From contig NZ_CP025227.1 in NCBI RefSeq assembly GCF_004010955.1, forward strand, positions 1,178,001 through 1,242,000: a DNA stretch of 64,000 nt, given 5' to 3'. The notes under the pieces are model-generated. The model saw only the letters and a program-made list of their open reading frames with translations, searched no databases and was not told the DNA's origin. Every line of letters begins with the position of its first letter. Position 1 is the first letter of the stretch. Positions 48,124-57,223 of the stretch are shown one piece after another. Origin of the DNA: Actinomyces wuliandei. Its GTDB lineage: Bacteria; Actinomycetota; Actinomycetes; Actinomycetales; Actinomycetaceae. The position numbers were made by a program, and so were the translations under genes.

Positions 48124-49145
48124 GCGACCAGCTAAGCGGGCAGCAGCTGCGCTTATTTTTCGATCATGACGTGCTCCCGTACCTGGAGGACCTGCGTTTG
48201 CGGGCGCGGGGTGATGGGTCGTGGCCGCCGGTCCTGGTGTACACGGGTGGTCAGCCGGGGGCTGGTAAGAGCCGTGCGAACGAACGCGCAGCGAAGGCGA
48301 GGCCTTCGCTGGTGCCGGTGATCGGTGATGATCTTCGCCAGTTCCACCCGGACTACGCGCGTCTGATGCGTGAGGAGCCCCTGTCGATGCCGGCAGCGAC
48401 GGCGCAGGCGTCCGGGCAGTGGATCGGCATGGCGGCCGACTACCTGCGTGCGCAGCGCTCGGACGTGCTGATCGAGACGACGCTGCGCTCGCCTGAGGCG
48501 ATGGCGCAGACCATCTCGGCCTTCCGGCAGGCCGGTTACGTCGTCGAGCTGCGTGTGGTCGCGGTGCCCCAAGAGGTGTCCCGGCTCTCGACAGTGGAGC
48601 GGTACACCAGGCAGGTGGAGGACACGGGCGCGGGGCGGTGGACCCCGGCGGCCGCGCACGACGAGGCCTACGCCAAGGCTGCCGGGACGGTTGAGGAGCT
48701 GATCGCCTCGGGCAGGGTGGACCGCCTTGTCATTGAGGACAGGGGCGGATCGGTACTGCTTGACCGGAGCTACTTCGGCCTTCGGGACCGGGAGCTGTCC
48801 ACAGTGGGTCGGCAGGCCGCCGGTGCTGTTGAGCGCGTGCACGCCCTGTCGGGAAGTACTCCAGACCTGCTGGACACCATCAGGACCGTCGCTACAGTCG
48901 ACTCCCGTGAGGTGGCTGTGCGCGCCTGGCCCCACGACGGTGTGCGCGCTCGTGCCGCCGCAGACGCCCTCGCTGACATGGTCCCGCGCACAGTCCACCA
49001 CGTACGGTCATTGCTGAGCGTGAGCTTCCCCCAGAGCGCGCGAGCGGCGGTTGCCTCGACGCCGGGCCGCGAGGCCGACACGCGCGCTTATTGCGGGCTC
49101 CCGCCCCTGAGGGGCCGGGGTAAAGGAAACGAGTTGGACCGGTGA
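48120..49145 (+). CDS. Zeta-type toxin, first copy
   Basis: 341 residues from GTG 48120. The Walker A GGQPGAGKS lies at about residues 43-51, followed by IGDDLRQFHPDY (the substrate-site Asp) and VLIETTLRSPEAMAQTI. Zeta toxins phosphorylate UDP-N-acetylglucosamine and stop wall synthesis. The kinase fold ends near residue 200. The C-terminal ~140 residues are an extension ending with LLSVSFPQSARAAVAS (49014-49058) and a basic Gly/Arg tail. The stop overlaps the start of a broken resolvase. Confidence 0.85.
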   Translation: MSDQLSGQQLRLFFDHDVLPYLEDLRLRARGDGSWPPVLVYTGGQPGAGKSRANERAAKARPSLVPVIGDDLRQFHPDYARLMREEPLSMPAATAQASGQWIGMAADYLRAQRSDVLIETTLRSPEAMAQTISAFRQAGYVVELRVVAVPQEVSRLSTVERYTRQVEDTGAGRWTPAAAHDEAYAKAAGTVEELIASGRVDRLVIEDRGGSVLLDRSYFGLRDRELSTVGRQAAGAVERVHALSGSTPDLLDTIRTVATVDSREVAVRAWPHDGVRARAAADALADMVPRTVHHVRSLLSVSFPQSARAAVASTPGREADTRAYCGLPPLRGRGKGNELDR

Positions 49146-49749
49146 CTACGGCAGGCAGCGTGGTCGGGTGCGCCCGTGTGTCGACGCGTGAGCAGAACCC
49201 GCAGGCGCAGGAGGCCGGTTGCGCGCCGCAGGAGCAATACGCGTGTTCGTGGATCGTGGTGAGTCAAGCCGCCTCAGGGACCGGCCGCAGTGGGACGCGT
49301 GCCTGGACTACCTGCGTGAGGGCGACACGCTCGTCGTGCGCCGACTGGACCGGATCGCGGGTAGCGAGAAGATGGCCATTGAGACCATCAACGACCTGGC
49401 CGAGCGCGGCGTGAACATCCGGAGCCTGACTGAGCCGGACATCGACACGACAACGCCGATGGGGCGGGCTCTGTTCGGCATTGTGGCTGTGTTCGCTCAA
49501 CTCCGTGTCGACACGATCCGTGAGAGCACGAGGCGCGGACTGGCTCACGCCCGGGCGCAGGGGCGCGTGGGCGGCCGACCCACTGTAATGACCCCAGAGC
49601 GTGCCGAGGGGCGGAGCATCTCACACATCGCAAGGGTGTTGGCAGTCGGCAGCTCATCAGTGTCCAGAGCCCTGGCAAAGGCAGCCCAGCACGACGTGCC
49701 GACCAGCCCGGGCCCCACTCACCCCGGCCCCGCGCAGCAGGCAGGCTGA
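49142..49749 (+). pseudogene. Serine resolvase/invertase, frameshifted
   Basis: GTG 49142 opens with VVGCARVSTREQNPQAQEAGC (catalytic Ser in ARVSTREQ). The frame is then wrong; from about 49215 another frame continues AAGAIRVFVDRGESS, LVVRRLDRIAGSEKM, NIRSLTEPDIDTTTPMGR, and a shortened helix-turn-helix (SISHIARVLAVGSSSVSRAL). Sequence is missing around 49205-49218, and the linker before the DNA-binding domain is also short. It belongs to Tn3/Hin-type recombinases that often accompany toxin cassettes. Confidence 0.85.
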
Positions 49750-49924
49750 CGCCAAACCCCGACCATAGTCCCATGCAACTATGGTGTCATGATACCTCGG
49801 TATCAGTGTCTCCGAGGTAGTCCTGTGGAGAGGGCGCTTGCCGCTGCTCCGGTCATCAGGACAGCTAGTCCAGCCCACATGAGTGCCTGTGTAGTCGTCG
49901 TCGGAGTGACCAGCGCCTGCCTGC

Positions 49925-49972
49925 CCGAAACCTAACTTGCCCCTAGACCGTTTTCGGTTGCCTTGATATAGT
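49925..49972 (+). promoter_or_regulatory. Toxin-array promoter/operator, copy C
   Basis: CCGAAA (49925-49930) and TTTCGG (49952-49957) make an inverted repeat around CTAGAC (49943-49948). An 18-base spacer leads to TATAGT (49967-49972). The inner gap of the inverted repeat is 21 bases versus 31 in copy A, a difference of one helical turn. Confidence 0.65.
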
Positions 49973-50002
49973 AAGAAGTGACTGAGACGAAGGGGGCTTG
50001 AC

Positions 50003-50197
50003 ATGACCCACAGCGCCGTAGTTGTCCGACCAGCCGTTGACGTTGAGGGCGAGCTTGCGCTGATTGAGAAAGCTCAGCAGCTTGCTGGGCACTTCCCGGA
50101 CGCCGAGGCCCTTGACCGTGCCCGTCGTATCCTTGACGGGCACATCACTCCGGCTGAGGCGTATGCCGAGTTGGACGAAAAGTACGCGCGCGGGTGA
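50003..50197 (+). CDS. Small antitoxin-like protein of the second Fic module
   Basis: 64 residues from ATG 50003 (AAGGGGG upstream). Helical, with a C-terminal DGHITPAEAYAELDEKYARG resembling VbhA/Phd-like tails. The class I Fic inhibitory motif (S/T)xxxE(G/N) is not apparent, so inhibition may work differently or the protein may act mainly as a repressor. It overlaps fic by four bases. Promoter copy C lies 31-78 bases upstream. Confidence 0.65.
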   Translation: MTHSAVVVRPAVDVEGELALIEKAQQLAGHFPDAEALDRARRILDGHITPAEAYAELDEKYARG

Positions 50198-51159
50198 GCG
50201 AGGACGACAAGTATACGTATCCCGGCAGCGGGGGTGTCCTCGTTAACTCGAAGGGGATACGTGATTCGGTGCGGCTCGACGCCGCGATGAACGACTACGC
50301 CTCGGCCGCGATGGCGGAGTTGCGCATCGAGCCGGTGCCGCCTCAGCCTGGCTACGAGTACCTGCGCTATATCCATACGCGGATGTTCGAGCGGATCGTT
50401 CCCGGTATCGCTGGGCGGCTGCGCGACGTGAACGTGCAGGCCGTCGGGACGGGTGTCGTCTACGCTCGTCCCGAGTACATCCAGGACAGCCTGTCACAGC
50501 TCTTTGACCGGCTCGGCCGTGAGGACTACCTGACCGGGCTGGACGCAGCGACGTTCGCCACGCGACTCGCAGAGCGCTGGGGGGACCTGACAGCCATCCA
50601 TCCCTACAGGGACGGGAACACGCGCAGTCAGAGTTTCTACATGACTGCTCTCGCAGAGCGGGCTGGTCACCCCGTCAACTGGCGGCGTGTTGACGTGGAC
50701 ACGTTACGCGCGCTGCGCCTGCGAGCCGTCGTCGGCAATCCGCGTCCGCTGGCCGATTACCTCGTGTCGCGGCTGCTGTCCTGCGAGCCGTCACAGCAGA
50801 CTCCCTCGCTTGAGAGCCGGATCAGTTCCTTCGCACTTCGTGCGTCGTATCCGCAGGCCGCGACTGAGGCGTTGAGGGCGGCCCGTCGTGTGCCGGTGCC
50901 TAGGGAGGGGCAGCGGAGCGCGAGCCCGTACGAGGTGTGCCAGCGGTACGCGGCGGGGGAGCTGGACCGTGAGGAGGCGGTGGCGCAGCTGGTTGCCTGG
51001 CCCTGGGTGCCGGCTGGCGAGATGCGCACGAGTCCCGGTGATGATCTCATGGTTGTCCCGGAGGGCACTGTCCAGGACCTCTTCCGGGCTGAGCGGGCTG
51101 GTCTGATCGACGTGGGCATGTGCGAGGCGGTGCTCGACGCGCTGTACGGTGATGCCTGA
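50194..51159 (+). CDS. Fic-family protein with extended C-terminus, second module
   Basis: 321 residues from GTG 50194. The Fic core carries HPYRDGNTR at residues 136-144: the active His, Asp, Gly, Asn and final Arg are kept, but the usual second Gly is Thr, so activity or nucleotide choice may differ. After the core comes LRASYPQAATEALR (50836-50877), the same motif as at the C-termini of its neighbours. A further ~80-residue domain follows (CQRYAAGELDREEAVAQLVAWPW ... GTVQDLFRAERAGLIDVGMCEAVLDALYG). That extra domain abuts zeta, where a free antitoxin sits in the first Zeta module, and may have that role. Confidence 0.85.
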   Translation: MSEDDKYTYPGSGGVLVNSKGIRDSVRLDAAMNDYASAAMAELRIEPVPPQPGYEYLRYIHTRMFERIVPGIAGRLRDVNVQAVGTGVVYARPEYIQDSLSQLFDRLGREDYLTGLDAATFATRLAERWGDLTAIHPYRDGNTRSQSFYMTALAERAGHPVNWRRVDVDTLRALRLRAVVGNPRPLADYLVSRLLSCEPSQQTPSLESRISSFALRASYPQAATEALRAARRVPVPREGQRSASPYEVCQRYAAGELDREEAVAQLVAWPWVPAGEMRTSPGDDLMVVPEGTVQDLFRAERAGLIDVGMCEAVLDALYGDA

Positions 51160-52228
51160 GGTTCCCGCTGAGCTGGCCGCGCGGGCCGGGCTGCTGCGTG
51201 AGCTGTCTCGTGAGGGCGGGCCGCTGTCGCCGGACGCGCCAGGAGCCACTGTCCGCAACCCGGAGTGGTTCCGGCAGGTGCCTGGTGGGGACTTCGTGCC
51301 GCGGCCGGGGCGTCGTGAGCTGCACCGGCGTCTGCTGGCTCAGTTCTACGAGGAGCACGGTCGGGGTGACACGGGGCGTCAGGCCGTCGTGCTGGCCGGG
51401 CCGCCTGGTGCGGGCAAGGGGGTGGTCCGCAGCCGGGTCTTGGAGGAGGCGGGGCAGCGGTTCACTGTTGTGGATCCTGATGAGTTCAAGGTGCTGCTAG
51501 TCCGTGCGGCTGTCGAGGACGGCAGTATCGAGGCCATGATGCCGGCTGAGGCGGTGGGTCGTGGGGTGCGGCTGGCGCCGATGGAGCTGGCCGCGCTGGT
51601 GCACGAGGAGTCCTCCTACCTCGCGCTCCAGGTGCGAGAGGATGCTCTCGCGCGTGGTGAGAACGTCGTGGTCGATGGTGTGATGGCGGACGAGGTCAAG
51701 GCCGTGCGCCTGGCCTCCCAGCTGGCTGGGGCTGGTTACGACATCCAGGTGGTTGACGTCGAGGTTCCCGCTGAGGTGTCCAGGTACCGGATCGCCCAGC
51801 GGTGGGTGGAGCAGACCTACAGCAGCGAGCTGGGTGGGCGGTGGGTGCCCAGCGAGTTCCGCGAGCTGGTGTTTGACACCCAGGACGTAGCGGGCTCCCG
51901 GTGCGACCGGGCGGCGCGCGCTGTGGCTGAGCAGGTGCCTGAGGTGTCGCGCTACCGGCGCTTCTTCACTACCGTTGAGGAGGCCCGCCAGGCCGTGGCC
52001 ACGCCCCGGCTGACTGATGACCTGCGACGCGACGACAGGGGCAGCCAGCTGTGTGCGCCAGCCCCGTCACCGGCGAGCACGGGGAGCTCGGTGAGGTCAG
52101 CGGTCCAGGCGTCCTATCCGCGGGCCGCGACTGAGGCAGTGAGGCAGCCGGTTCGCGCTGCGCAGCAGCGGACCAGCAGCCGACCCGGGCGTGGTCGCGA
52201 GTCAGGACCCCACGGGATCGGCAGGTGA
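51152..52228 (+). CDS. Zeta-type toxin, second copy
   Basis: 358 residues from ATG 51152 (GTG 51149 also possible), overlapping the end of the second Fic gene by eight bases. Walker A is LAGPPGAGKGVV (about residues 81-92), followed by VVDPDEFK, ENVVVDGVMADEV and VVDVEVPAEVSRYRIAQRW. It is only distantly similar to the first Zeta protein. The C-terminal tail has VQASYPRAATEAVRQP (52103-52150) and ends in a basic Gly/Arg-rich stretch. It is third in an antitoxin-Fic-Zeta operon under promoter copy C. Confidence 0.82.
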   Translation: MPEVPAELAARAGLLRELSREGGPLSPDAPGATVRNPEWFRQVPGGDFVPRPGRRELHRRLLAQFYEEHGRGDTGRQAVVLAGPPGAGKGVVRSRVLEEAGQRFTVVDPDEFKVLLVRAAVEDGSIEAMMPAEAVGRGVRLAPMELAALVHEESSYLALQVREDALARGENVVVDGVMADEVKAVRLASQLAGAGYDIQVVDVEVPAEVSRYRIAQRWVEQTYSSELGGRWVPSEFRELVFDTQDVAGSRCDRAARAVAEQVPEVSRYRRFFTTVEEARQAVATPRLTDDLRRDDRGSQLCAPAPSPASTGSSVRSAVQASYPRAATEAVRQPVRAAQQRTSSRPGRGRESGPHGIGR

Positions 52229-52291
52229 ACGTCGCCGGGTAGACGCACTTCTACTCCTGTCACGGCGGAGTCGCAGCGTGGGAGCCTGTGC

Positions 52292-52747
52292 TCAGCCGGT
52301 GCTGCCTGGTGGTTCTGTCGGCTGTTCTCGTACGTCGGGGAACAGGCCTTCTGGTGGTGGGACGTAGGGGAGGGGCTCGCCTAGCCTGCAGGTGTTCTCT
52401 GTGCCTTGTGTGGCGGTGGCGAACGGGCCGTCGGGGCTCATGAGGACGGCCATGTGGTGGTCGGCGTGGTCGCGCCACCATATGCTCATGCCTGTGGCCG
52501 CGTCGCGGCGTAGGTGCTCCCAGGCGCGCCACAGCGCCTCCAGGCGGACCACGGCCTCCTCGTGCTGCCACCACCGGCCGACCCAGCACCGGTGGCGCCC
52601 GTCGATGCGTCGGCGGTAGACGTTGCGCAGGTAGTCGCGCACGAACTCGTCGACCGAGCCGAACCACAGCTGTTCGTCAGGCTCGTCAACAGCATCAGCA
52701 GGGTCGTTGCTGCTTGGCTGCGCCTCAGCTGTTCCCCAGTCGGTCAT
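52292..52747 (-). CDS. DUF4913 domain protein
   Basis: 151 residues. The conserved core runs from LWFGSVDEFVRDYLRNVYRR through WVGRWWQHEEAVVRLEALWRAWEHLR to GMSIWWRDHADHHMAVLMSPDGPF, characteristic of DUF4913. Members occur almost only in actinobacterial conjugative elements and phages, next to coupling proteins. Its start overlaps the end of the coupling-protein remnant by four bases. Function unknown. Confidence 0.82.
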   Translation of the reverse strand: MTDWGTAEAQPSSNDPADAVDEPDEQLWFGSVDEFVRDYLRNVYRRRIDGRHRCWVGRWWQHEEAVVRLEALWRAWEHLRRDAATGMSIWWRDHADHHMAVLMSPDGPFATATQGTENTCRLGEPLPYVPPPEGLFPDVREQPTEPPGSTG

Positions 52748-52974
52748 GGGTGTGCCTCCGTCTCATGGGCTTGCAGGGTTGCCTCTACTGCTGCCAGCTG
52801 TGTGGCTGCCTCGTTGATCGTCCGCTCAGCCTGTGGGTCGTGGGCGGTGATGGATGCCTTGACTGCGGTGGCGTGGGGGCCGGTCATCCACGGGAGGGTG
52901 CGTACGAGGGTGGGGCGTGAGCCTGAGGACAGGACGAGGGCGCGGCCCTTGGGCAGGGCGGCGAGGTCGGAAGC
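52744..52974 (-). pseudogene. C-terminal remnant of a VirD4/TraG-type conjugative coupling ATPase
   Basis: The last ~76 codons read ASDLAALPKGRALVLSSGSRPTLVRTLPWMTGPHATAVKASI and AHDPQAERTINEA. This matches the end of actinobacterial type IV coupling proteins as I know them. The ATPase domains are missing; upstream in this frame is only Gly/Pro/Arg low-complexity sequence. The preserved overlap with the DUF4913 gene shows the original gene order. Confidence 0.65.
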
Positions 52975-53096
52975 GCCACCACCGGGCACACCGCCGCGGC
53001 CTGCGGGACCAGCAGGCACGGCAGGACCAGCGGCGGCGGGGGCGGGTGGGCGCCCGCGCCCGAGCCAGCGGGGCCGGCCCCACCAGCGCCCGGGTG

Positions 53097-53962
53097 TCAC
53101 GACCCCACCCCCGGCCCGCCGGTGCCACCAGCACCGTCCGGCCCGTCGTCCTGGGTGCCTTCTGTGGCGATGGTGGCGGCGACCTGGGCCGCGGCGGCGG
53201 AGAAGTCCTGCTCCAGGGTGTGCTCCTGGGCCTGGGCCAGAAAGACCAGGTGGGCTACCGCGTCCTCGATGCCCACCTGGCTGGTGCTGGCCCACCCGGT
53301 GAGGCAGTAGGCTGGGGTCAGCCCGTAGACCTGGTCAGCGGCCAGCACCCCCAGGTTGCCTATGGCCCAGTCGGCCACCAGGACCCCGGTGTCGTCGTCA
53401 TCAAAGATGTCCTCCGACGCCGAGACCAGGGTGGTGGCGCCCATGCGCTCACGCATCACCGGGTCCGACATCCTGGCGGCCTTGCCCGCGTGGGGGTAGA
53501 CCCGCCCCAGGGCGGGGCAGACGTCCAGGGCGGGTCCGGAGACCTCCCCCCACAGCCTCATGGTCCCTGTCGCGTTGCGGGCCAGGCAGATCCGACAAGG
53601 GAGGCGAAGCGGGTCGAGCGCATGGTCCCTGTCGCGTTGCGGGCCAGGCACCACCACCGCTGGTGGGGGAAGGGCACCTCCGTGCCCTCCACCCAGGCGT
53701 CGACCACCGGCGCCCACCGGAGAGGGTCGGTGAACCACCACCGCCCCGCCCCGAAACCCTCGAAGCCGAACCTCTCCCACAGGTGCAGCACCGAGGCAGG
53801 CAGCACCCCACCAAAGTAGCCCACGTGCTCAGCAGTGACCGGGGCACCCACACCCATCGGCGACCACCCCCGCAGCTCCAGGACACCGTCGATCCTGGCG
53901 CCCACCCACTCCGGGGACGCGTGCAGCCACCCCTGGTACCACTCCTCCTCGCTCATCCGCAT
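53097..53962 (-). pseudogene. GAD-like/DUF1851-type protein disrupted by a 62-bp duplication
   Basis: From ATG 53962 the protein reads MSEEEWYQGWLHASPEW, LPASVLHLWERFGFEGFGAGRWWFTDPLRWAPVV and QRWWCLARNATGTMR, then shifts frame within a 62-bp duplication. Deleting one unit continues in frame with LWGEVSGPALDVCPALGRVY ... FDDDDTGVLVADWAIGNLG and VYGLTPAYCLTGWAST to stop 53097. The repaired ~265-residue protein resembles GAD-like + DUF1851 (Tdi1-type) proteins, often immunity proteins of polymorphic toxins. It lies in the conjugation-remnant block. Confidence 0.7.
53559..53650. repeat. 62-bp tandem duplication with 30-bp identical ends
   Basis: The 30 bases at 53559-53588 recur exactly at 53621-53650, so one 62-base unit was duplicated or inserted with a 30-base overlap. 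62 is not a multiple of three, which frameshifts the host gene. Confidence 0.9.
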
Positions 53963-54188
53963 AACCCCAGCCCTAACCCGAACCGCCACGACGACGGAGG
54001 CGTTTCACCCGATTGGCATCCCACTTCCCTGGCTATCGTGCCGCCGTGACAGGTTCCGATGCGACTGCCCTGCCGTAGGTCTCCACCACAGCAGTCGCCA
54101 GGTTCTCAATCGTGTCACCAACGGTCGACTCGACCCAGTTACCGAGGTGACAGCCAGCCTCATACCACGAGCATTCAGCCATTCAGAT

Positions 54189-54952
54189 TCATTCTCCCCA
54201 GACGATGTACCCACTCGTGTCGGGAATCTCGGCCAGGCGGAGCGGGTTGGAGAAGTCCTGTGGGAGGATCTTCCAGTCCCCCTCCTCCCACACCAGGTCG
54301 TAGACCGTGGACGCGAGCACGGTGTTTCCGGAGCCGGTCGCCTGTACTGCTACGTCGACGCGGGCGTTCGTGCCGTCGTAAGCGAGCAGCCGAAAGTCGG
54401 CAACCGTCATGCGGTTGGACGACGACGAGCCCGCTGGCACCTGGTCAAGAAGCGCTGACCGGTTCGGAGTCTCCGTCGACAGGAAGTACTTGATCCACGC
54501 GGGTGAGATGGTGGCGTCGGAGCCCTGAACGACGGCGTTTGCTGCGGCGAAGAGGGCTCCTTCGGGGGAGTGCTGGAAGCAGTAGCGGTAGCCGGCGTCG
54601 GCGGTGGCTCCCGGCCCGTACTCGGTGGAGGTGGGGTACGCGGTGGTCCCCTGGTACTGCCACTGTGCCTCCGGGGCGATCGACACCGTCCCCTCAAGAA
54701 CCTCGCCGTCCAGGCCGCACACGCTTGACCCGCCACCTGGGGACTGTGCCGACGCGGGGGTCGACGGCGCTGACGGGGGCGAGCTGGAGGCTGCGGCCGT
54801 GTCCTCCCTGCCGTCTCTGCTGCTCATGGTGTTGGCCAGCGCGAGGGCGGCGGCCACCACGGCGATCACGACCACGAGCGCGGTGGCGGCGATGAACCCC
54901 GGCCGCGTGAACGGGCGCGCCCCTCGGCGCCAGTGCTGTCTGAGGTGCTCAT
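54189..54952 (-). pseudogene. Membrane-anchored conjugation-associated protein (DUF8175-like), probable frameshift near the start
   Basis: The main frame has one membrane helix (FIAATALVVVIAVVAAALALA), a Ser/Pro/Ala linker and a globular domain with VCGLDGEVLEG, PEGALFAAANAVVQG, ISPAWIKYFLSTETPNRSALL and VYDLVWEEGDWKILPQD. This resembles NTF2/VirB8-like accessory proteins of actinobacterial conjugative elements. A good start (ATG 54952 with AGGAGAGG) is in a different frame: MSTSDSTGAEG. One extra G in the GGGG run near 54922 would join them into ~254 residues. Without it, the frame would have to start at a poor upstream site (55067). Confidence 0.6.
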
Positions 54953-54961
54953 GACCCTCTC

Positions 54962-55058
54962 CTAGGAGACGAGGAAGCCGACCAGGGAAGCGCCGGCAGA
55001 GATGACGATGACCCCGCCCAGGGCCATGCCGACGCGGAGCGCCAACAAGGTCGATGGT
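54962..55058 (-). pseudogene. C-terminal tail of a small membrane protein
   Basis: The minus strand reads STLLALRVGMALGGVIVI then SAGASLVGFLVS before TAG 54962-54964, a Gly-rich hydrophobic helix ending just before the next gene. Its upstream part is missing where the block meets the leuA leader region. In conjugative elements small pilin-like or PrgI-like membrane proteins occupy this place; assignment is tentative. Confidence 0.4.
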
Positions 55059-55134
55059 GCCGCACACTGCTCTCCCGCAGCAGCACTACCTGGCTGACTG
55101 CGCGGCCCGGCCCACCTGCCCGTCACGTCCCTGC

Positions 55135-55163
55135 CTGACACGCAGTCCGATTCGCGGTAGGTT
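55135..55163 (+). promoter_or_regulatory. Promoter of the leu leader peptide and leuA
   Basis: CTGACA (55135-55140), 17 bases and TAGGTT (55158-55163). The -10 box ends seven bases before GTG 55171, so transcription should start on the leader-peptide start codon (leaderless). Confidence 0.7.
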
Positions 55164-55170
55164 GTCTCCC

Positions 55171-55230
55171 GTGCGTGCGACCTCGTGGCTCCGAGTGAGC
55201 CTGCTGCTTAGTCGCCGCGGCGGGGCCTGA
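55171..55230 (+). CDS. Leu-rich leader peptide (leuA attenuation)
   Basis: GTG 55171 opens a 19-residue peptide, MRATSWLRVSLLLSRRGGA, with three adjacent leucine codons (CTG CTG CTT) and a stop at 55228-55230, 115 bases before leuA. Leu-codon runs in such leaders stall the ribosome when leucine is scarce and favour leuA expression. GC-rich complementary segments follow in 55235-55330, but the competing hairpins were not worked out. Leaderless leu leaders are known in actinobacteria. Confidence 0.75.
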   Translation: MRATSWLRVSLLLSRRGGA

Positions 55231-55257
55231 CCAGGCCGGCACCCCGACCGCGGCTGA

Positions 55258-57138
<1,881 letters not shown>

Positions 57139-57223
57139 GGTGTGCCCCGGGTCCCGGAGGTGCTGCGCCGGGACCCGGAGCCGGGGTGCGTGGCGGTGCG
57201 GAGCGCCGTGGCACACTAGGGCG

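Larger units (their letters stand above)
45490..55058. mobile_element. Accessory block: toxin-antitoxin array and conjugative-element remnants
   Basis: Between putA and leuA lie three toxin modules, two resolvase remnants, DUF4913, a coupling-protein C-terminus, a probable conjugation-associated membrane protein and a membrane-protein tail. Several are frameshifted or truncated. No intact integrase, relaxase or attachment site was found, so the exact ends are uncertain. Housekeeping order resumes at leuA. Confidence 0.6.

Noticed and set aside
52975-53295. N-terminal part of the frame carrying the coupling-protein tail as a real gene
   Set aside because: It is Gly/Arg/His/Pro low-complexity and overlaps the end of the GAD-like gene; only the last ~76 codons show family sequence.
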